This document shows, piece by piece, positions 29,782 to 37,566 of a stretch of 56,805 nt of DNA (positions are counted from its first letter, which is position 1; each line of letters opens with the position of its first letter). Position numbers and translations under genes: made by a program. The notes under the pieces are model-generated. The model worked only from the letters and a program-made list of their open reading frames with translations. It made no database searches and was not told the DNA's origin. This stretch comes from a virus: positions 1-56,805 of IMG/VR virus record IMGVR_UViG_3300044615_000557; one strand, given 5' to 3'.

Positions 29782-30753
29782 ATGGAAAAGAATCAAGTTT
29801 TGAATGCATACAGAAAAATGTTTCTCCTTCGTCGCATGGAGGAGGACTTGGTAAAGTATTACTTCGACAACAAAGTGATGAGTTTTGTTCATTTCTATAT
29901 TGGACAAGAGGCAGTCGCAGTCGGAGTGTGTGAGAATCTTCTTCCCGAAGATAACGCATTCGGAAATCACCGTTCCCATGGACACTACCTAGCCAAAGGA
30001 GGAAGTCCCGAGAAGATGGTATCAGAACTTCTCGGAAAGATAACTGGATGTTGTAGGGGTAAGGGAGGGTCAATGCATATGATTGACCGATCCGTGAACT
30101 TCGTAGGTTCAACTCCCATTCTGGGAAGTGTCGGACCCATTTCTGCCGGATCAGCCCTGACACAAAAGTTGACTGGCTCCAAAAACATTACCGTATCGTT
30201 TATCGGAGATGGCGCATCCGAGGAGGGGGTGTCATACGAGACCATAAACTTCGCAGCACTTTTTAAGTTGCCTCTCCTACTTGTAATTGAGAACAACCTC
30301 TATTCAGTACAAAGTCGCTTGAAAGACAGAAGGGGAGAAAGACACGACACGGAAAGGATAGTGGAGGGAATTGGGGTGAGGTATTTCCGTGCGGATGGAA
30401 ATGATTTCTTTGATGTCTATGAGAAAGCAAAAGAAGCAATCCGTAATATCAAAGAGAATGGAGAGCCGTCCGTTCTGGAGTGCGTAGTCTATCGTCACAT
30501 GGCTCACAGTGCTCCTATTTGTGATGACAAGGCGGGCTACAGAGAACAAGATGACAATCCAGAAAATAGAGTCAAGCATGATTCTGTTCTGAAGTTGAGA
30601 TCAGAACTCATCACAACTTATGAAGTACCCGAAAAAGATATTATGCGATTGGAGGATGAAGTCAATATCGTCTCATCCAATGCAATTCAGTTTGCTGTTC
30701 AATCAGATTATCCAGAGCAATCAGAGTTGATTAAGGATGTTTATCATGAGTAA
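29782..30753 (+). CDS. Thiamine-diphosphate-dependent dehydrogenase, E1 alpha subunit
   Basis: 323 residues. HFYIGQEAVAVGV, then HRSHGHYLAKGG, KGGSMHM and the ThDP/Mg motif GDGASEEG (about 142-149) closing with IENNLYSV, are diagnostic for E1 alpha of the pyruvate/acetoin/branched-chain type. I use ATG 29782; a TTG at 29761 is possible. No E2 or E3 component is present, so a decarboxylation or ketol-transfer step making a sugar precursor is more likely than a classical oxidative complex. Its end overlaps the beta gene. Confidence 0.88.
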   Translation: MEKNQVLNAYRKMFLLRRMEEDLVKYYFDNKVMSFVHFYIGQEAVAVGVCENLLPEDNAFGNHRSHGHYLAKGGSPEKMVSELLGKITGCCRGKGGSMHMIDRSVNFVGSTPILGSVGPISAGSALTQKLTGSKNITVSFIGDGASEEGVSYETINFAALFKLPLLLVIENNLYSVQSRLKDRRGERHDTERIVEGIGVRYFRADGNDFFDVYEKAKEAIRNIKENGEPSVLECVVYRHMAHSAPICDDKAGYREQDDNPENRVKHDSVLKLRSELITTYEVPEKDIMRLEDEVNIVSSNAIQFAVQSDYPEQSELIKDVYHE

Positions 30754-31792
30754 ACTAATCTCTTTCACCGAAGCCATTAGGCAAGCCACCGAAGAATCTA
30801 TGGCGAGAGACCCATCCGTTATCGTCATGGGGTTGGGCGTTTCTTACAAGAATGGTGCGGATGGCACGATGGGCATCCTCAAAGAGCAGTATCCGAATAG
30901 AGTTTGGGATACTCCCGTATCAGAATTTTGCAACACCGGAGTTGGGGTTGGTGCCGCTGTGACAGGAATGAGGCCCATCATTCATCACGCAAGAGTGGAA
31001 TTTGGTCTATTTGCAATCGACCAGATTGTAACTCAAGCCGCCAAATGGAACTACATGTTCGGGGGCGGAAATCCGGTTCCGATTGTCTTCAGGCTTGCTG
31101 TGGGAAGACAGTGGGGTAATGGACCGCAACATACACAAGCACTTTACTCTCTATTCGGTAATGTACCCGGTCTGAAAGTCGTTATTCCTTCATCTCCCAA
31201 GACCGCTAAGGGATTGCTGAACTCGGCGGTCAGGGACAACAATCCCGTGGTTTACATGGAACCACGATGGCTGTATGGACTGAAAGAGGAGGTATCCAAT
31301 TTCTACTACGAAACTCCTCTTGACAAGGCCAGATACATCAGACGAGGCAATGACATCACAGTTGTAACTTACGGCGATGGCGTGGTGGATTCAATCAAAG
31401 CATATGATTTTCTTCTGACTAAAGGAATTCAATGTGAAATTATAGATTTAGTCAGTATCAATCCGATTGATTATGATACTGTCTATGAGTCTGTTAAAAA
31501 GACAGGTAGGCTTCTCTGTTTTGATACCACGAACGGTGTCTTTAATGTAGGAAGCGAAATCATTGCAAAGGTTTGTACTAACAGATTCTCTTCCCTGACG
31601 CAAAGACCTGAACAACTCAGTACTCCAAATACACCATGCCCAACATCAACATCACTGACTGAGATATACTACCCCACCCGAGTTGACATAATCAATCGAG
31701 TTCTCTCAATGCTCGGGAAGGATGGATATGACGAAAAGATGACCTTTGATGAGTTGCATTTATCCCCGAAGATCACCGTTGTGACCGAATAA
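30746..31792 (+). CDS. Thiamine-diphosphate-dependent dehydrogenase, E1 beta subunit
   Basis: 348 residues, starting MSKLISFTEAIRQATEESMA. E1-beta/transketolase features are GVGVGAAVTGMRPI, QAAKWNYMFGG, HTQALYSLFGNVPGLKVVIP and a C-terminal transketolase domain (YIRRGNDITVVTYG, then IDLVSINPIDYDTV). ATG 30746 was chosen over 30737 because AAGGA then has proper spacing. It is the partner of E1 alpha in an alpha2beta2 enzyme. The lack of a neighbouring lipoyl protein is notable. Confidence 0.88.
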   Translation: MSKLISFTEAIRQATEESMARDPSVIVMGLGVSYKNGADGTMGILKEQYPNRVWDTPVSEFCNTGVGVGAAVTGMRPIIHHARVEFGLFAIDQIVTQAAKWNYMFGGGNPVPIVFRLAVGRQWGNGPQHTQALYSLFGNVPGLKVVIPSSPKTAKGLLNSAVRDNNPVVYMEPRWLYGLKEEVSNFYYETPLDKARYIRRGNDITVVTYGDGVVDSIKAYDFLLTKGIQCEIIDLVSINPIDYDTVYESVKKTGRLLCFDTTNGVFNVGSEIIAKVCTNRFSSLTQRPEQLSTPNTPCPTSTSLTEIYYPTRVDIINRVLSMLGKDGYDEKMTFDELHLSPKITVVTE

Positions 31793-31808
31793 AATTGGAG
31801 ATTGTGGC

Positions 31809-32537
31809 ATGAATAGCATTTTGGTAATTGGTGAAAGTTGTCGTGATGTGTTTGTCTATTGTGACGCAATTCGTCTTGCTCCAGACTATCCAGTTCCAAT
31901 CTTGAATATAGTGAACCAAGCGGAAAACCCCGGCATGGCTGCAAATGTTCATAGGAACATAGTGAAATACAAAGGTTGTGACCTATTCACCAACAACAAC
32001 TGGAAAGATATCACTAAGACACGATATGTGCATCAAAACACAAACCATATGTTCATAAGAGTCGATAGTCCGTCCAAGATTGCGGAGATATTGCTTGAGG
32101 ACTTGAATTTGGACTACGAACTGATCGTTATTTCGGATTACAACAAGGGATTTCTGTCCCAAAGGGATGTTGAATACATTTGTGATCATCATCCCTGTGT
32201 TTTTCTGGACACCAAGAAAGTTCTCGGTAAATGGGCTTCAAACGCCCGATACATTAAGATCAATGACTACGAATACAACAATTCAAAGTCATTTCTCACC
32301 CCAGAAATATCAAACAAAATAATCCACACCATGGGCGGAGATGGGTGTGAGTTTCAAGGAAAGATGTATCCCGTAGTCAACAAGGCGGAAGTGAAAGATA
32401 CCTCCGGTGCAGGAGATAGTTTTATGGCAGCACTCTGCATCAAGTTTCTGGAGACCAAGGACATTTATGAGTCAATCAAGTTTGCGAACTCCTGTGCCTC
32501 CGAGGTTGTAAGACACAGAGGAGTTACGACCATATGA
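31809..32537 (+). CDS. PfkB-family sugar kinase (HldE kinase-domain-like)
   Basis: 242 residues. ILVIGESCRDVFVYCDAIRL begins the ribokinase fold; AENPGMAANVHRNI and the PfkB signature DTSGAGDSFMAAL (~197) with its catalytic Asp follow. It is short (usual 300-330) and the lid region is reduced. In HldE, a kinase of this type is fused to a nucleotidyltransferase; here the two are separate overlapping genes, pointing to phosphorylation then NDP-activation of the same sugar or polyol. Confidence 0.85.
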   Translation: MNSILVIGESCRDVFVYCDAIRLAPDYPVPILNIVNQAENPGMAANVHRNIVKYKGCDLFTNNNWKDITKTRYVHQNTNHMFIRVDSPSKIAEILLEDLNLDYELIVISDYNKGFLSQRDVEYICDHHPCVFLDTKKVLGKWASNARYIKINDYEYNNSKSFLTPEISNKIIHTMGGDGCEFQGKMYPVVNKAEVKDTSGAGDSFMAALCIKFLETKDIYESIKFANSCASEVVRHRGVTTI

Positions 32538-32971
32538 AAACAGTTCTCGCCAATGGTGTATTTGACATTCTCCATATTGGTCATGCCAACTTACTGATGT
32601 TCTCAAAGTCGCTGGGAGATCGTCTTGTCGTGGCAATTGATACCGACAGAAGAGTCAAAGAACTGAAGGGAAATGATAGACCGATAAACTCCCAAGAAGA
32701 TAGGAAGTTCATTCTGGAGTGTATTAGGTATGTTGATGAGGTAGTGGTATTTGACAGCAAAGACGAGTTGAAGTCTCTTTATGATACTATAAATCCGTTC
32801 GTGGTGGTGAAGGGTTATGAACAAAAAACTCCGGAGGAGATACGATCACATGACGAAATACCTTCCCACATAAAGGTTATTCTATGTCCATTTCAGGAAG
32901 GATACTCCACCACAGGCACGATGCGGAAGATAAAATCTCTATCTTCGTGGGAAAAAAGGAATACAGTATGA
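32534..32971 (+). CDS. HxGH nucleotidyltransferase (HldE C-domain / TagD-like)
   Basis: 145 residues. FDILHIGHANLLMFSKSLGD holds the HxGH catalytic motif (His14-His17), RPINSQEDRKFIL follows, and YSTTGTMRKIKSL is the ISSTxxR-like end motif. It transfers AMP or CMP from NTP to a phosphorylated sugar or alcohol, releasing PPi. ATGA overlap with the kinase gene and again with the next gene shows tight coupling. ADP-heptose-like, CDP-glycerol-like or a new NDP-polyol products are all possible. Confidence 0.87.
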   Translation: MKTVLANGVFDILHIGHANLLMFSKSLGDRLVVAIDTDRRVKELKGNDRPINSQEDRKFILECIRYVDEVVVFDSKDELKSLYDTINPFVVVKGYEQKTPEEIRSHDEIPSHIKVILCPFQEGYSTTGTMRKIKSLSSWEKRNTV

Positions 32972-33663
32972 AAATACACATCAACTACGCCCACGGCAGG
33001 TATCTCAACTCGCAGAAAAACTGCTGTTCGTCGGCGTTGGCGTTGGGCGGTTTCGACAGGAGCATCGCGTACAGATATGAGAACATAGACCCCGAGTTTG
33101 TCAGGCAGAACTCATACATCTTCTCTCAACCGAGAGGAGCAGGGTGCTGGATATGGAAGCCATACTTGCTATCCAAAACCTTGGAGTCAGTTCAAGAGGG
33201 CGACTGGATCATGTACACAGACTCGGGCATGCACTTCGTTCGCAATCCATGGGAATGGATCATGTCCAACGAACACCTCATCGGAGAGAAGGGAATAGCC
33301 ACCTTCGGGACTTGCAACAAGAATAAGGTCTACTGCAAGAGAGATGCATTCGTCCTGATGGGCTTGGATGAACCCGAATACACCGACTCGGAACAAAGAA
33401 CAGCAAGCATCTTCCTCTGCAAGAAGACACCTTTCTCGGTGGATTTCGTCGCAAGGTGGTTGCGTTGGTGCTGCGATCCCCGTATACTGACCGACCTTCC
33501 AAACACCCAAGGCAAGCCTAACTACCCTGAGTTCTTGGATCACAGGCATGACCAGAGCGTCATGAGCCTCATGTGCATCAAGGACGATGTTTGTCTGCTG
33601 GAAGACATGACGCAGTTCATGAACCCGAATCCATTCGTCCTACATACCAGAAACCCCGCATAA
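32968..33663 (+). CDS. Glycosyltransferase-like protein, paralogue A2
   Basis: 231 residues, paralogue of 27244: MKIHINYAHGRYLNSQKNCC, PRGAGCWIWKPYLL, WIMYTDSGMHFV, DLPNTQGKPNYPEFLDHRHD. The upstream in-frame ATG at 32884 lies within the nucleotidyltransferase gene and is rejected. GC content is higher than in the five preceding genes, so it marks the right edge of the AT-rich insert. A transferase role is inferred from the shared pattern and the neighbours. Confidence 0.72.
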   Translation: MKIHINYAHGRYLNSQKNCCSSALALGGFDRSIAYRYENIDPEFVRQNSYIFSQPRGAGCWIWKPYLLSKTLESVQEGDWIMYTDSGMHFVRNPWEWIMSNEHLIGEKGIATFGTCNKNKVYCKRDAFVLMGLDEPEYTDSEQRTASIFLCKKTPFSVDFVARWLRWCCDPRILTDLPNTQGKPNYPEFLDHRHDQSVMSLMCIKDDVCLLEDMTQFMNPNPFVLHTRNPA

Positions 33664-33680
33664 CAATGCACCATCAACAA

Positions 33681-33698
33681 TGAGGTTTACACCATGAG
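33681..33698 (+). promoter_or_regulatory. Shared translation-initiation leader TGAGGTTTACACCATGAG
   Basis: Identical over 18 nt to the uvsX start region (24336-24353). Confidence 0.5.
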
Positions 33699-34389
33699 CG
33701 AGACTCTTCAGGAAATTGGCAAGAAGCACGGGACAGACAAGCACAACGATGTTCACTCCTACGGGGGAGAAACTTACCTGAACATCTACCATCGGTACAT
33801 GAATGAACTCCGAGACAAGCCCCTCAAGGTTCTTGAGATCGGAGTCAAGGATGGGAACTCGCACCGCATGTGGCGGGAGTACTTCCCCAAGGCAACCATC
33901 TACGGGATAGACATTGATCCTCGTTGCAAGCAATATGAGTCGGACAGGATTCGTGTGTTCATCGGAAGCCAATCCGACCCCAGCACCATTGATGCGGCTG
34001 TAAAGCATGCCGGTGGGCAATTTGACATCATTCTGGATGACGGGTCGCATGTAAATGAGTTGACCCTCAAGTCCTTTCACCTCCTCTTCCCCGCACTTAG
34101 AGCAGGTGGTCTTTACATCATTGAGGATCTAGGTTGTTCCTATCTGGGGGAGAAACTCATTCGCCACATCCGAGAGGGGGGCTGGCCCGGCATGCAATAC
34201 AATCAGGGGGTCAGTTTCAACAACGACCGATCGGTCATGGACAAGTTCTTCAACTCCCTCATTCATGACATTGATCAGGTCATTCAGCATCTGGAATGGG
34301 ATCCTGTTCCGGGAGGAAAGTCCGGTGTGGAATGGGTTCACTTCTACTCACAGATCGCGGTGATCAAGAAGTTGGGAGTCTCTCAATGA
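33694..34389 (+). CDS. Class I SAM methyltransferase (sugar O-methyltransferase type)
   Basis: 231 residues. IGKKHGTDKHNDVHSYGGET, then KVLEIGVKDGNSHRMW (SAM-binding motif I, about 47-62), YGIDIDPRCKQY (motif II acidic), IILDDGSHVNELTL and AGGLYIIEDLGCSYLGEK. This order resembles macrocin/cephalosporin-hydroxylase-like O-methyltransferases acting on sugars. It opens with the conserved leader of uvsX. Likely methylates a glycan built by its neighbours; the acceptor is not predictable. Confidence 0.8.
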   Translation: MSETLQEIGKKHGTDKHNDVHSYGGETYLNIYHRYMNELRDKPLKVLEIGVKDGNSHRMWREYFPKATIYGIDIDPRCKQYESDRIRVFIGSQSDPSTIDAAVKHAGGQFDIILDDGSHVNELTLKSFHLLFPALRAGGLYIIEDLGCSYLGEKLIRHIREGGWPGMQYNQGVSFNNDRSVMDKFFNSLIHDIDQVIQHLEWDPVPGGKSGVEWVHFYSQIAVIKKLGVSQ

Positions 34390-35108
34390 AATCAATCATA
34401 ATCCATCACCATCTCGGAATTGGAGATCATTTCATTTTCAATGGTCTTGTGAGAGAATTGGTAGCAAGAGATTCCCCCAACATTGCTTATCTTGTCTGTA
34501 AGCGAAAGTACGCACCAACAATTTCCATGATGTTTGCGGACGATGAGCGTATAGTTCCTCTTCCTTTGACCGGTCAGGGTGCGAAGGTGGAAGATGCGCA
34601 AGTGAACCTGTTTCGTGAGAACTTTGCATATGGGTGCGAGCAATACTACAGAGCGGGATTTGAGAAGTGCCGTAAAGACTGGGATGTGTCTTCCTATGAT
34701 TCAGTAGATGTGCCGTTTGAGAAAAGATGGTCATCTTTCAAGTGCAACAGAGATATGGGGCGAGAAGCCATTCTTGAGTCATTGGTGAATCCGAACAATG
34801 AACCCTTCATTCTCGTCCACGATGAATGCCAGTGGGGAAGAATGCCGTTTCGTCATAGGACGGACATGAAAGTGATCCGAGTGGAACCGATCAGGACTCA
34901 AACTTGGTCTGACTCGCTTGTGGATTGGTGTGGTCTCATTGAAAAAGCAACGGAGATTCACTGTGTAGACAGTTCGTTCATACATCTATGTACTTCCATG
35001 GGAGCCACCGGCTGGTTTCACGATTTCGGAAGAGATGATTCGTGGGGGGGTCATTTCGCGTTGCCTTCCTCTTGGGAAAAGATTAGGGAGGTCAGATATG
35101 CTGGTTGA
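34386..35108 (+). CDS. Heptosyltransferase (GT9)-like protein, paralogue B2
   Basis: 240 residues. IIHHHLGIGDHFIFNGLVRE, VDVPFEKRWSSFKCNRD and EIHCVDSSFIHLCTSM line up with paralogue B1 at 28019. The start at 34386 forms an ATGA overlap with the methyltransferase. Its fold resembles the ADP-heptose transferases, but neither copy has the full catalytic set I could name. Two divergent copies beside the duplicated A genes suggest a duplicated module. Confidence 0.68.
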   Translation: MKSIIIHHHLGIGDHFIFNGLVRELVARDSPNIAYLVCKRKYAPTISMMFADDERIVPLPLTGQGAKVEDAQVNLFRENFAYGCEQYYRAGFEKCRKDWDVSSYDSVDVPFEKRWSSFKCNRDMGREAILESLVNPNNEPFILVHDECQWGRMPFRHRTDMKVIRVEPIRTQTWSDSLVDWCGLIEKATEIHCVDSSFIHLCTSMGATGWFHDFGRDDSWGGHFALPSSWEKIREVRYAG

Positions 35109-35481
35109 AGTATCCGTTGGAGAGGTCATTGACAAGTGGACCATCCTCCACATCAAGTGCGAGATGATTCAAGACGAATCCAAACTGTTCAATGTTCGCA
35201 AGGAGCATGATTACCTGTCCAATAGCATCCGTGATTACCTTGAGATGCCCGAGATGATTCCTCTCGTCTCTGAGTTGACGGACACCAATCGGTCCTTGTG
35301 GGAGATAGAGGACCGCATCCGGCTAAAGGAGATAGCCAAGGAGTTTGACTCCGAGTTCATAGAACTAGCACGCAGCGTCTACTACACCAACGACCGACGA
35401 GCAGAGATCAAGAAGAAAATCAACACGGCATCCAAGTCTTCTTTCGTGGAGGAAAAGCAGTATGCGAAGTATTCCAATTGA
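35098..35481 (+). CDS. DUF6165-like protein
   Basis: 127 residues. VSVGEVIDKWTILHIKCEMI, then LTDTNRSLWEIEDRIRLKEI and RSVYYTNDRRAEIKKKIN, matches a helical protein usually found beside glycosyltransferases (DUF6165, from memory). Its role is not established, but the association with surface-glycan loci is consistent. It overlaps the upstream gene by 11 nt and the next by 20 nt. Confidence 0.72.
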   Translation: MLVEVSVGEVIDKWTILHIKCEMIQDESKLFNVRKEHDYLSNSIRDYLEMPEMIPLVSELTDTNRSLWEIEDRIRLKEIAKEFDSEFIELARSVYYTNDRRAEIKKKINTASKSSFVEEKQYAKYSN

Positions 35482-36307
35482 CTTTGACGATTCCATCTAC
35501 GAAGACACGGTGTCGGGAGACAACTTCCGAAAGCAATGCAACAAGAAATTCTTTCCATCCAATGTTGATTCTTCGTATGACACAAGCATTGAAGAGAACG
35601 ATGTGTGGTTCATCAAGAGGGACTATGTTCCGAAGTTCTTCAGCATTCTGCCCAACGACTGTCCTAGAATCAACATCGTCACTCAGTACAGCGATTACGA
35701 GACTGATGACACCCTCGCCAGAATGAAGCCTCGCTGTGTCCGGAAAATCTTCGGTCCCAACTGCACAACTGAGGCGAGCAACATCATTCCCATCCCACTT
35801 GGAATAGGTCCACATTTCTGTCCCATCACCCCCAAGGCAAAGGATTTGGCGAAGATCAATACCAAAAAGGATCGCAAGAAACTGCTGTATGTAAACTTTC
35901 GCCCCGCGACATTTCAACAAGAACGGGGTCCACTCATGGACAGATTCGTTGACTTGTTCATGTCCGGTCAGAAATGGATAACTATTGGTAATCAGCCATG
36001 TGATCCCAGAATAGTTGGGAACTATCTGGAGGAACTTACCGATCATAAGTTCTGTGTGTGTCCAAGAGGTAATGGGATTGACACTCACCGAATGTGGGAA
36101 TCTCTTTATTGCAAAACGATACCTATCGTCCGATACACAAACGCACATCGTAACTTCCGAGACCTTCCTATACTTTTCGTGAATGATTGGTCCGAAGTGA
36201 CAGAGGAACTGCTACATACCAAGTACGAGCAGTTCCTAACCACCGAGTGGAACTATTCCAAGTTGCGTGCCTCTTGGTGGGGCAATCGGTTTAAATTATT
36301 TGAATAG
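35462..36307 (+). CDS. Exostosin-like glycosyltransferase
   Basis: 281 residues. The C-terminal part FCVCPRGNGIDTHRMWESLY, followed by CKTIPIV, is the donor-binding signature of exostosin/GT47-type enzymes. The N-terminal half (INIVTQYSDYETDDTLAR, NIIPIPLGIG) fits the acceptor Rossmann half. ATG 35462 lies within the end of the upstream gene. It probably adds a sugar to the glycan made by this cluster. Confidence 0.75.
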   Translation: MRSIPIDFDDSIYEDTVSGDNFRKQCNKKFFPSNVDSSYDTSIEENDVWFIKRDYVPKFFSILPNDCPRINIVTQYSDYETDDTLARMKPRCVRKIFGPNCTTEASNIIPIPLGIGPHFCPITPKAKDLAKINTKKDRKKLLYVNFRPATFQQERGPLMDRFVDLFMSGQKWITIGNQPCDPRIVGNYLEELTDHKFCVCPRGNGIDTHRMWESLYCKTIPIVRYTNAHRNFRDLPILFVNDWSEVTEELLHTKYEQFLTTEWNYSKLRASWWGNRFKLFE

Positions 36308-36317
36308 GGTATTCATT

Positions 36318-36917
36318 ATGGGTCAACTAACAACTGATACATGGCTAGGTTCTTATTTAATGGAAACTTGCGAGAAAGATTCTGAAGTAAGAACCGTTGT
36401 TGAAATAGGTACATGGGATGGCATGGGAAGTACGAACGCCATCATTAGTGGATTGCAAAAATCCAGAAAAACTGACATCAGATTCGTTTCTCTGGAAACC
36501 AATTCGTCTTTCTATGCATCAGCCTGTCGTTCATGGCAAGGAAAACTTCCTCCGTGGGCATCTCTAGTGCATGGGAGAATAATTGAACAAGAGGATATGG
36601 ACTCTTCAGACCTCAATGGAGATGAACCCAAATGGTTCAAGGAAGACATGGACGCGATGTCAACTTGCCCAAATGTGTTAGATTTAATCCCAAACAGTAT
36701 AGATTTGCTTCTTCTTGACGGTGGGGAATTTGGAACCAAGAGCGAGTTTCTAAAACTAGAATCTCGTTCCAAACTCATCGTTCTTGATGATACACTCGCA
36801 AAAAAGTGCCGATGGATCAGAGAACATGTATTGTCATCGCCAAACAAGTATTCTGTAGTGTTTGATATCCCGAAAATTAGAAACGGGGTAATGGCTTTTA
36901 GAAGGAGCAATAAATGA
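36318..36917 (+). CDS. SAM-dependent methyltransferase-like protein
   Basis: 199 residues. TVVEIGTWDGMGSTNAIISG is motif I (about 26-45); IRFVSLETNSSFYASA follows as motif II and SIDLLLLDGGEFGTKSEF as motif IV-like. ATG 36318 has a weak upstream AGGGTATT. The longer frame starting at 36267 lies within the exostosin gene. Codon use is AT-rich. Probably a small-molecule or glycan methyltransferase; no substrate evidence. Confidence 0.7.
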   Translation: MGQLTTDTWLGSYLMETCEKDSEVRTVVEIGTWDGMGSTNAIISGLQKSRKTDIRFVSLETNSSFYASACRSWQGKLPPWASLVHGRIIEQEDMDSSDLNGDEPKWFKEDMDAMSTCPNVLDLIPNSIDLLLLDGGEFGTKSEFLKLESRSKLIVLDDTLAKKCRWIREHVLSSPNKYSVVFDIPKIRNGVMAFRRSNK

Positions 36918-37510
36918 ATCACATATACAATCAACCTCAATTCGGCGTGTCTGATGATTGGTTTGGGTACAAGACAGTCTACGACATGTTTATGAAGGTA
37001 CTCCCGCAAAACGGCACGATAGTAGAGGTCGGTGTTTGGAAGGGCAAGAGTCTTGCTTATCTGGGAGTGGAGGCAGTCAACTCAGGTAAAAACCTGCGAG
37101 TCTTTGGCGTAGACACATGGCTCGGTTCTCCTGAGCATCAGAACGATCCCCTCATCAAGACAGATACACTCTACAATCTGTTCATGACCAACATCTTTCC
37201 GTTGCTGGGAGCCGTCACTCCAATCAGAATGGCATCGGTCAATGCAGCCAAACTTTTCCCAGACAACTCGATTGACATCGTCTTTATTGATGCTTGTCAC
37301 GAATATGAGTGCGTCAAAGAGGACATCAACGCTTGGCTCCCAAAGATCAAGAAGGGGGGAATAATCTCCGGTCATGATTACCAGTGGGGCGACGACAAGA
37401 GACCGGAAGGTGCTCCCGTAAAAAAGGCTGTTGACGAGATCTTTGGGGTGACCAATGTCACATTCATACATGGCAATTGGGAGAATGTCTGGATGGTAAA
37501 TCTGCTCTGA
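36914..37510 (+). CDS. Class I SAM methyltransferase (Methyltransf_24 type)
   Basis: 198 residues. GTIVEVGVWKGKSLAYLGVE (motif I, ~34-53), RVFGVDTWLGSPEHQND (acidic ribose-binding), SIDIVFIDACHEYECVKEDI and KKGGIISGHDYQWGD. The last motif is typical of small-molecule O-methyltransferases in this group. ATGA overlap with the preceding methyltransferase-like gene. It is the last gene of the glycan region before the helicase promoter. Confidence 0.8.
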   Translation: MNHIYNQPQFGVSDDWFGYKTVYDMFMKVLPQNGTIVEVGVWKGKSLAYLGVEAVNSGKNLRVFGVDTWLGSPEHQNDPLIKTDTLYNLFMTNIFPLLGAVTPIRMASVNAAKLFPDNSIDIVFIDACHEYECVKEDINAWLPKIKKGGIISGHDYQWGDDKRPEGAPVKKAVDEIFGVTNVTFIHGNWENVWMVNLL

Positions 37511-37526
37511 AACTTGGCTCACGACC

Positions 37527-37555
37527 TTGCTTTCCATGTGGGGCTGTGGTATAGT
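37527..37555 (+). promoter_or_regulatory. Sigma70-like promoter for the helicase
   Basis: TTGCTT (37527-37532), 17-bp spacer, TATAGT (37550-37555), then CCCTCCAAACC and the ATG. The same 11 nt and -10 region occur before the primase at 49528. The leader would be about 4 nt. Confidence 0.7.
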
Positions 37556-37566
37556 CCCTCCAAACC

